This document shows, one piece after another, positions 59,482 through 64,000 of a stretch of DNA of 64,000 nucleotides (positions within the stretch are counted from its first letter, which is position 1; each line of letters starts with the position of its first letter). The position numbers and the translations under genes are program-made. The stretch is taken from assembly GCF_012847295.1 (NCBI RefSeq), contig NZ_JABBDY010000003.1:372001-436000 (forward strand), in the 5' to 3' direction. Source of the DNA: Microbacterium sp. MF43. GTDB taxonomy: Bacteria; Actinomycetota; Actinomycetes; Actinomycetales; Microbacteriaceae. Below the pieces are notes generated by a model, which was not told the DNA's origin, did not search any database, and saw nothing but the letters and a program-made list of their open reading frames with translations.

Positions 59482-60372
59482 GTGAGTGCAGTCGACACGG
59501 GAACCGGTCGCGTCAAGCGCGGCCTCGCCGAGATGCTGAAGGGCGGGGTCATCATGGACGTCGTCACGGCCGAGCAGGCGCGCATCGCCGAGGACGCCGG
59601 TGCGGTCGCCGTCATGGCGCTCGAGCGCGTCCCCGCCGACATCCGCGCGCAGGGCGGCGTCTCGCGGATGAGCGACCCCGACATGATCGACAGCATCATC
59701 GAAGCGGTGTCGATCCCGGTCATGGCCAAGGCGCGCATCGGGCACTTCGTCGAGGCGCAGGTGCTCCAGGAACTCGGCGTCGACTACATCGACGAGTCCG
59801 AAGTGCTCTCGCCCGCCGACTACGTCAACCACATCGACAAGTGGGGGTTCACGGTCCCCTTCGTCTGCGGTGCGACCAACCTCGGCGAGGCGCTGCGCCG
59901 GATCAACGAGGGCGCCGCGATGATCCGGTCGAAGGGCGAGGCCGGCACCGGCGACGTCTCCGAGGCCACCAAGCACATCCGCAAGATCACGAGCGAGATC
60001 AACGTGCTCCGCTCGATGACGAAGGACGAGCTCTACGTCGCGGCCAAGGAGCTGCAGGCTCCCTACGAGCTCGTCGCCGAAGTCGCCGAGACCGGCAAGC
60101 TCCCCGTCGTCCTCTTCGTCGCCGGCGGCGTGGCGACTCCCGCCGACGCGGCCATGATGATGCAGATGGGCGCCGACGGCGTCTTCGTCGGATCGGGGAT
60201 CTTCAAGTCGGGCAATCCGGCCCAGCGCGCCGCGGCGATCGTCAAGGCGACGACGTTCTACGACGACGCCAAGGTCATCGCCGAGGTGTCGCGCGGGCTG
60301 GGAGAGGCGATGGTCGGCATCAACGTGTCGGATCTCCCTGCTCCCCACCGCCTCGCCGAGCGCGGCTGGTAA
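59482..60372 (+). CDS. pdxS: Pyridoxal 5'-phosphate synthase, synthase subunit
   Basis: A 296-residue TIM-barrel enzyme that makes PLP from ribose 5-phosphate, glyceraldehyde 3-phosphate and ammonia from PdxT. It has [20 protein letters not shown], catalytic Lys residues in MAKARIGH and [11 protein letters not shown], and the C-terminal [11 protein letters not shown] phosphate site. I prefer GTG 59482, because GGAAGGA lies 8 nt upstream, over ATG 59476, only 2 nt from that site. It is followed by pdxT after 12 nt. Confidence 0.97.
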   Translation: MSAVDTGTGRVKRGLAEMLKGGVIMDVVTAEQARIAEDAGAVAVMALERVPADIRAQGGVSRMSDPDMIDSIIEAVSIPVMAKARIGHFVEAQVLQELGVDYIDESEVLSPADYVNHIDKWGFTVPFVCGATNLGEALRRINEGAAMIRSKGEAGTGDVSEATKHIRKITSEINVLRSMTKDELYVAAKELQAPYELVAEVAETGKLPVVLFVAGGVATPADAAMMMQMGADGVFVGSGIFKSGNPAQRAAAIVKATTFYDDAKVIAEVSRGLGEAMVGINVSDLPAPHRLAERGW

Positions 60373-60384
60373 CTTCACCGGCCC

Positions 60385-60981
60385 GTGTCGTCCTCTCGTC
60401 CCCACGTCGGCGTCCTGGCCCTGCAAGGCGACGTCCGCGAGCACGCGCGAGTCCTCGAGGGGCTCGGCGCCGAGGTCTCCCTCGTGCGCCGGCCGGTCGA
60501 GCTCGCCGCCGTCGACGGCCTCGTCATCCCGGGCGGCGAGTCGAGCGTGATCGACAAACTGTCCCGCACGTTCGACATGCGGGAGCCGATCCGCGGAGCG
60601 ATCGCCGCCGGCATGCCGATGTACGGCACGTGCGCCGGCATGATCCTGCTGGCCGATCGGATCACCGACGGCATCCAGGGCCAGCAGACGTTCGGCGGAC
60701 TCGACGTGACCGTGCGCCGCAACGCTTTCGGCAGTCAGGTCGACTCGTTCGAGACCGACCTCGACGTTCCCGCGCTCGGCGCCCCGCCCGTCCATGCCGT
60801 CTTCATCCGCGCCCCGCTGGTGGAGGAGTCGGGTCCGGACGTCGAGCGACTCGCCGAACTCGAGGACGGGCGGGTGGTCGCCGTCCGGCAGGGACCGCTG
60901 CTCGCGACGGCTTTCCATCCCGAGGTCACGGGGGAGCACCGCTTTCATAGGCTCTTCCTCGAGACCGTGCAACGGGCATGA
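60385..60981 (+). CDS. pdxT: Pyridoxal 5'-phosphate synthase, glutaminase subunit
   Basis: A 198-residue class I glutamine amidotransferase supplying ammonia to Pdx[14 protein letters not shown] is the oxyanion/glutamine-binding start, PGGESSVI follows, the nucleophile Cys lies in [11 protein letters not shown], and the His-Glu pair lies in [17 protein letters not shown] at 60385 lies 12 nt after pdxS. No terminator is visible between it and the next genes, though 61015 has its own promoter-like element. Confidence 0.97.
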   Translation: MSSSRPHVGVLALQGDVREHARVLEGLGAEVSLVRRPVELAAVDGLVIPGGESSVIDKLSRTFDMREPIRGAIAAGMPMYGTCAGMILLADRITDGIQGQQTFGGLDVTVRRNAFGSQVDSFETDLDVPALGAPPVHAVFIRAPLVEESGPDVERLAELEDGRVVAVRQGPLLATAFHPEVTGEHRFHRLFLETVQRA

Positions 60982-61014
60982 CGGTCGGCGCTCCGACCGG
61001 TTAGATTCGGTCGC

Positions 61015-61536
61015 ATGACGATCAACCACTGGTGGCGCGAGCATCCCGAGGAGCGTTACTGGATGATCGCCCCGTCGAAGGGCATCGTGGGCGACGCGCT
61101 GTCGGCTCCGAAATCGTCTCTCGACCGTCGCTTCGAGTGGTCGCACGAACTCGTCGGCTACACCGAGCCCGGCGACACGCTGTTCGTATGGGACCGCACC
61201 CTCGCCGTGCCGGGGATCGCCGCCTGGGGCCGCGTCCTCGGACCGTTGGGTGAGGAGCGGCGCCTCCGCCGGGGGAGCGAGCTGGCCCACTGGCGCATGC
61301 CCGTGAGCGACACCCTGCGCCTGGCGAGTCCCATCACCCTGGCGGGGCTGCGCCGCATCGGCGGTGAGATCGTCGCGGTGCGCGGAGAGGTCGAGGCGAT
61401 GACCGACGGTCCGGTGTACTTCCCGTTCATCGGATCGGCCGAGACGCTCGCGCCCGCGCCCGCGTACCTCACGAAGGTGCCGCGTGATCTGGTCGCCCTC
61501 CTGTCATCGCGCTTCGGGTTCGAATTCGCCCTCTGA
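61015..61536 (+). CDS. EVE/PUA-like domain protein (hypothetical)
   Basis: A 173-residue soluble protein. The opening pattern is EVE-like: RYWMIAPSKGIVGDAL, then the acidic-aromatic EPGDTLFVWD and the small strand GIAAWGRVLG. EVE/ASCH/PUA-like domains often read modified bases in RNA or DNA, but specificity cannot be deduced. The N-terminal HWWREHPEERYW replaces the usual start. ATG 61015 is 7 nt after TAGATT (61002-61007), so leaderless. It is 3 nt from the next gene and probably co-transcribed with it. Confidence 0.55.
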   Translation: MTINHWWREHPEERYWMIAPSKGIVGDALSAPKSSLDRRFEWSHELVGYTEPGDTLFVWDRTLAVPGIAAWGRVLGPLGEERRLRRGSELAHWRMPVSDTLRLASPITLAGLRRIGGEIVAVRGEVEAMTDGPVYFPFIGSAETLAPAPAYLTKVPRDLVALLSSRFGFEFAL

Positions 61537-61539
61537 ACG

Positions 61540-62073
61540 ATGACGACCTGGGTCGCGCTCCTGCGCGGAGTGAACGTCGGCGGGATCTCGATCCGCAGCG
61601 CAGACCTCGCCGAGCTGTTCACCGCCCGCGGCTACGAGGCCGTGCGCACCGTGCTGGCCAGCGGGAACGTGGTCTTCGAGACGGATGCCGCGGCATCCGC
61701 CCGCTCGAAGCTCACGGCATCGATCGAGACGGCGCTTCGCGAACGATTCGGCTACGACGCGTGGATCGTGCTCGTGACGCTCGCCGAGCTGACCGCCGCC
61801 GCGGACGGATTCCCGTTCGATCACGCCGACGACTCGCGTCAGCCGTGGGTGATCTTCTGCGCAGACACCGCGACGCGCGATGAGCTCGTGACAGCCGCGA
61901 CGCAGATGGATGCCTCGACCGACCCGGTCGCGGCCGGACCGGGCGTGATCTACTGGAACCCGGTCAAAGGGTCGAGCACCGATACACCGTTCGCCAAGCT
62001 CATCGCCAAGACGACGTACAAGTCGCGGACCACCAATCGGAATCTGCGCACGCTGCGCAAGATCATCGGCTGA
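61540..62073 (+). CDS. DUF1697 protein
   Basis: A 177-residue protein of the DUF1697 family, with the hallmark [37 protein letters not shown] and C-terminal [19 protein letters not shown]. The fold is a small alpha/beta domain, function unknown. The ATG lies 3 nt after the upstream stop, implying coupling with the EVE-like gene. Confidence 0.9.
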   Translation: MTTWVALLRGVNVGGISIRSADLAELFTARGYEAVRTVLASGNVVFETDAAASARSKLTASIETALRERFGYDAWIVLVTLAELTAAADGFPFDHADDSRQPWVIFCADTATRDELVTAATQMDASTDPVAAGPGVIYWNPVKGSSTDTPFAKLIAKTTYKSRTTNRNLRTLRKIIG

Positions 62074-62153
62074 GCCCGACCCCGCGGCGCACGGACCACT
62101 CGGGATTAGAATGGTCAGTCGGCGGCGACGCCGACGAGCTGATCAGGAGAGTT

Positions 62154-62912
62154 ATGTCCGGGCATTCCAAGTGGGCGACGACCAAGCACAAGAAGGCCGT
62201 CATCGACGCGCGCCGTGCGAAGTCGTGGGCCAAGCTCATCAAGAACATCGAAGTGGCGGCCAAGCTCGGCGGTCCCGACCTCGCGGGCAACCCGACGCTC
62301 TTCGACGCCGTGCTCAAGGCCAAGAAGACCTCCGTCCCCAAGGACAACATCGATCGCGCCATCAAGCGCGGCGCCGGCATCGGCGGCGAGTCGGTCGAGT
62401 ACTCCTCGATCATGTACGAGGGCTACGGCCCCAACGGCGTCGCCCTGATGATCGAGTGCCTCACCGACAACAAGAACCGGGCGGCCGCAGAGGTGCGCAC
62501 CGCGCTGACCCGCAACGGCGGCACCCTCGCCGATCCGGGCAGCGTGGCCTACAACTTCACGCGCAAGGGTGTCATCGTCGTGTCCGGCGAGACCACCACC
62601 GAGGACGACGTGATGATGGCGGTCCTCGAGGCGGGTGCCGAAGAGGTCGAGCCGCACGCCCAGGGGTTCGAGGTCATCACCGAGGCGACCGACCTGGTCA
62701 CCGTCCGCACCGCTCTGCAGGACGCGGGCATCGAGTACGAGTCGGCCGACGTCGAGTTCGTGCCGAACCTGAAGGTGGAGATCGACGCCGACACGGCGCG
62801 CAAGATCTTCCGGCTCATCGACGCCCTCGAAGACAGCGACGACGTGCAGAACGTCTTCAGCAATTTCGACCTGACCCCGGAGGTGCAGGCCGAGCTCGAG
62901 GAAGACGAGTAG
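62154..62912 (+). CDS. yebC: YebC/PmpR family DNA-binding protein
   Basis: A 252-residue protein of the YebC family, with the N-terminal [40 protein letters not shown] and an acidic C-terminus. Members regulate transcription or assist translation of proline-rich stretches. TAGAAT at 62106-62111 is a good -10, giving a short leader with an AGGAGAG site before ATG 62154. It heads the conserved yebC-ruvC-ruvA-ruvB block. Confidence 0.95.
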   Translation: MSGHSKWATTKHKKAVIDARRAKSWAKLIKNIEVAAKLGGPDLAGNPTLFDAVLKAKKTSVPKDNIDRAIKRGAGIGGESVEYSSIMYEGYGPNGVALMIECLTDNKNRAAAEVRTALTRNGGTLADPGSVAYNFTRKGVIVVSGETTTEDDVMMAVLEAGAEEVEPHAQGFEVITEATDLVTVRTALQDAGIEYESADVEFVPNLKVEIDADTARKIFRLIDALEDSDDVQNVFSNFDLTPEVQAELEEDE

Positions 62913-62967
62913 GCACCGCACGGTGCGCCTCGACGCGCGCGCGGTGCCAGCCGCTTAGCGTAGGCGA

Positions 62968-63546
62968 GTGACCTCCCTGCGAACGCGCGCGGTGCCCCTG
63001 CGGGTGCTGGGCATCGACCCCGGCCTCACACGCTGCGGTGTCGGCGTGGTCGACGTCGCGCCGGACCGCTCCGCCCGACTGGTCCACGTCGGGGTCATCC
63101 GATCCGACGCGGGAGCGCCGATCGAGGAGCGCCTCGCGGTGATCGCCGCCGGTCTGCGCGCGATCATCGATGCCCACAGCCCCAGCGTGGTGGCGGTGGA
63201 GCGCGTCTTCGCCCAGCACAACCGGCAGACGGTCATGGGCACCGCCCAGGCGAGCGGCATTGCGCTCCTGGTCGCGGGGGAGCGCGGCCTCCCCGCGGCG
63301 ACCCACACGCCCTCCGAGGTCAAGGCCGCCGTCACGGGCTACGGGGCGGCGGACAAGCGCCAGGTGCAGACGATGGTCGCACGCGTGCTGCGGCTGGACG
63401 AGCTGCCGCAACCCGCCGATGCCGCCGATGCGCTGGCCCTCGCGCTGTGTCACGCGTGGCGCGGGGGAGCGCCGGCTGCGGCATCCGGTCCCCTCACACC
63501 CGCCCAGCGGGCGTGGCACGATGCCGAGCGCCTCGCGCGACGGTGA
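62968..63546 (+). CDS. ruvC: Holliday junction resolvase RuvC
   Basis: A 192-residue endonuclease that cuts Holliday junctions. The acidic catalytic residues fall in [16 protein letters not shown] (Asp), VVAVERVF (Glu) and the C-terminal [16 protein letters not shown] (Asp-Asp). The extra N-terminal 10 residues are short. GTG 62968 follows TAGCGT by 6 nt, a leaderless arrangement. ruvA follows after 46 nt with its own -10. Confidence 0.96.
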   Translation: MTSLRTRAVPLRVLGIDPGLTRCGVGVVDVAPDRSARLVHVGVIRSDAGAPIEERLAVIAAGLRAIIDAHSPSVVAVERVFAQHNRQTVMGTAQASGIALLVAGERGLPAATHTPSEVKAAVTGYGAADKRQVQTMVARVLRLDELPQPADAADALALALCHAWRGGAPAAASGPLTPAQRAWHDAERLARR

Positions 63547-63592
63547 GCGTGTCGCTCGAACAAACGTCCGAAGCGGCCCGTAGGCTCGAGCC

Positions 63593-64000
63593 ATGATCTC
63601 GTCACTGCGCGGCACGGTGGTGCACGTCGAGCCGGATTCGATCGTCGTCGAGGTCGGCGGCGTCGGCTTGTCGGTCGCGGTCACCCCCCAGGTGTCGCAC
63701 AGCGCGCACGTGGGCGAGGCGATCCGCCTGCACACCTCCCTCATCGTGCGCGAGGACGCGCTGTCGCTGTTCGGGTTCGAGGAGCGCGAAGAGCTGCAGG
63801 TGTTCACCCAGCTGCTCGGTGTCACGGGGGTCGGCCCCAAGTCGGCACTCGGGGTGCTCGCCACGCTGACCGTCGCACAGATCGCCGACGCGGTCTCGGC
63901 AGACGACGACGCCCCGTTCCGCCGGGTCTCGGGAATCGGGCCGAAGACGGCGAAGCTCATCGTCGTGCAGCTGGCGGGCAAGATCGTCGCGTCGCGGCCC
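63593..64000 (+). CDS. ruvA: Holliday junction DNA helicase subunit RuvA (N-terminal part)
   Basis: The first 136 residues of a roughly 200-residue tetramer that binds four-way junctions and loads RuvB. The OB-fold begins MISSLRGTVVHVEPDSIVVEV, and the double helix-hairpin-helix includes GVTGVGPKSALGVLATL and VSGIGPKTAKLIVVQL. The gene runs off the right end of the window. ATG 63593 follows TAGGCT at 63581-63586 by 6 nt, again leaderless. Confidence 0.95.
   Translation, partial: MISSLRGTVVHVEPDSIVVEVGGVGLSVAVTPQVSHSAHVGEAIRLHTSLIVREDALSLFGFEEREELQVFTQLLGVTGVGPKSALGVLATLTVAQIADAVSADDDAPFRRVSGIGPKTAKLIVVQLAGKIVASRP

Overview
The window is about 70% G+C chromosomal DNA from a high-GC Gram-positive bacterium. 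The best guess is family Microbacteriaceae (Microbacterium-like), inferred from the protein families, the gene order and the actinobacterial marker genes (DUF3000, DUF3071/SepH, DUF3093, DUF3159, DUF3710, DUF4191, DUF4193, polyphosphate glucokinase, two-lipoyl E2). It reads as a core-genome segment. I see no insertion sequence, prophage, integrase, CRISPR array or plasmid gene. Genes are tightly packed, many start with GTG, and many starts lie 6-7 nt after a TANNNT -10 element (leaderless).

Layout. 1-9.3 kb: 3' truncated aceE, tRNA-Val(TAC), an APC permease, a zinc-ribbon coiled-coil protein, a stand-alone family A DNA polymerase, a secreted subtilisin, the RNase P RNA and ppgK. 9.4-17 kb: nitrogen-assimilation block glnA2-glnE, an anchored lysozyme-like protein and glnA1 behind a complete GlnR box, then RDD and DUF4191 proteins. 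17.8-24.8 kb: a single-pass protein that looks like a degenerate receptor kinase, convergent with the pepA-lpd-sucB operon (2-oxoacid dehydrogenase E3/E2), then a PAC2 protein. 25-37 kb: sigA and an F420-ligase-family gene, topoisomerase IV parE/parC in convergent orientation, a phosphodiesterase, sepH, DUF4193, DUF3093, dut, DUF3710 and DUF3159. 37-50 kb: acnA behind a near-perfect AT-rich palindrome, dxs, a fadA-fadB beta-oxidation pair, an RNase D-like gene with DUF3000, a hydrolase, sufE and sseA. 50-54 kb: zapE, amt with a GlnR-like site, an orphan PemK/MazF protein and four tRNAs (Val-CAC, Gly-GCC, Cys-GCA, Val-GAC). 54-64 kb: thrS preceded by a leaderless 22-codon ORF, a HIT protein, the vitamin B6 cluster pdxY-pdxR / pdxS-pdxT, EVE-like and DUF1697 genes, then yebC-ruvC-ruvA running off the end.

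Functional themes are central carbon (aceE, sucB, lpd, acnA), nitrogen assimilation under a GlnR-type regulator (glnA1, amt; GlnE as the post-translational arm), PLP supply, genome maintenance (sigA, topoisomerase IV, RuvAC, Dut, RNase P) and cell division (SepH, ZapE). The most interesting unexplained signals are the leaderless ORF ahead of thrS, the pseudokinase-like membrane protein, the operator-like palindrome ahead of acnA, and the strong over-use of GAGGCATCC/GCGGCATCC oligomers in coding and non-coding DNA alike.
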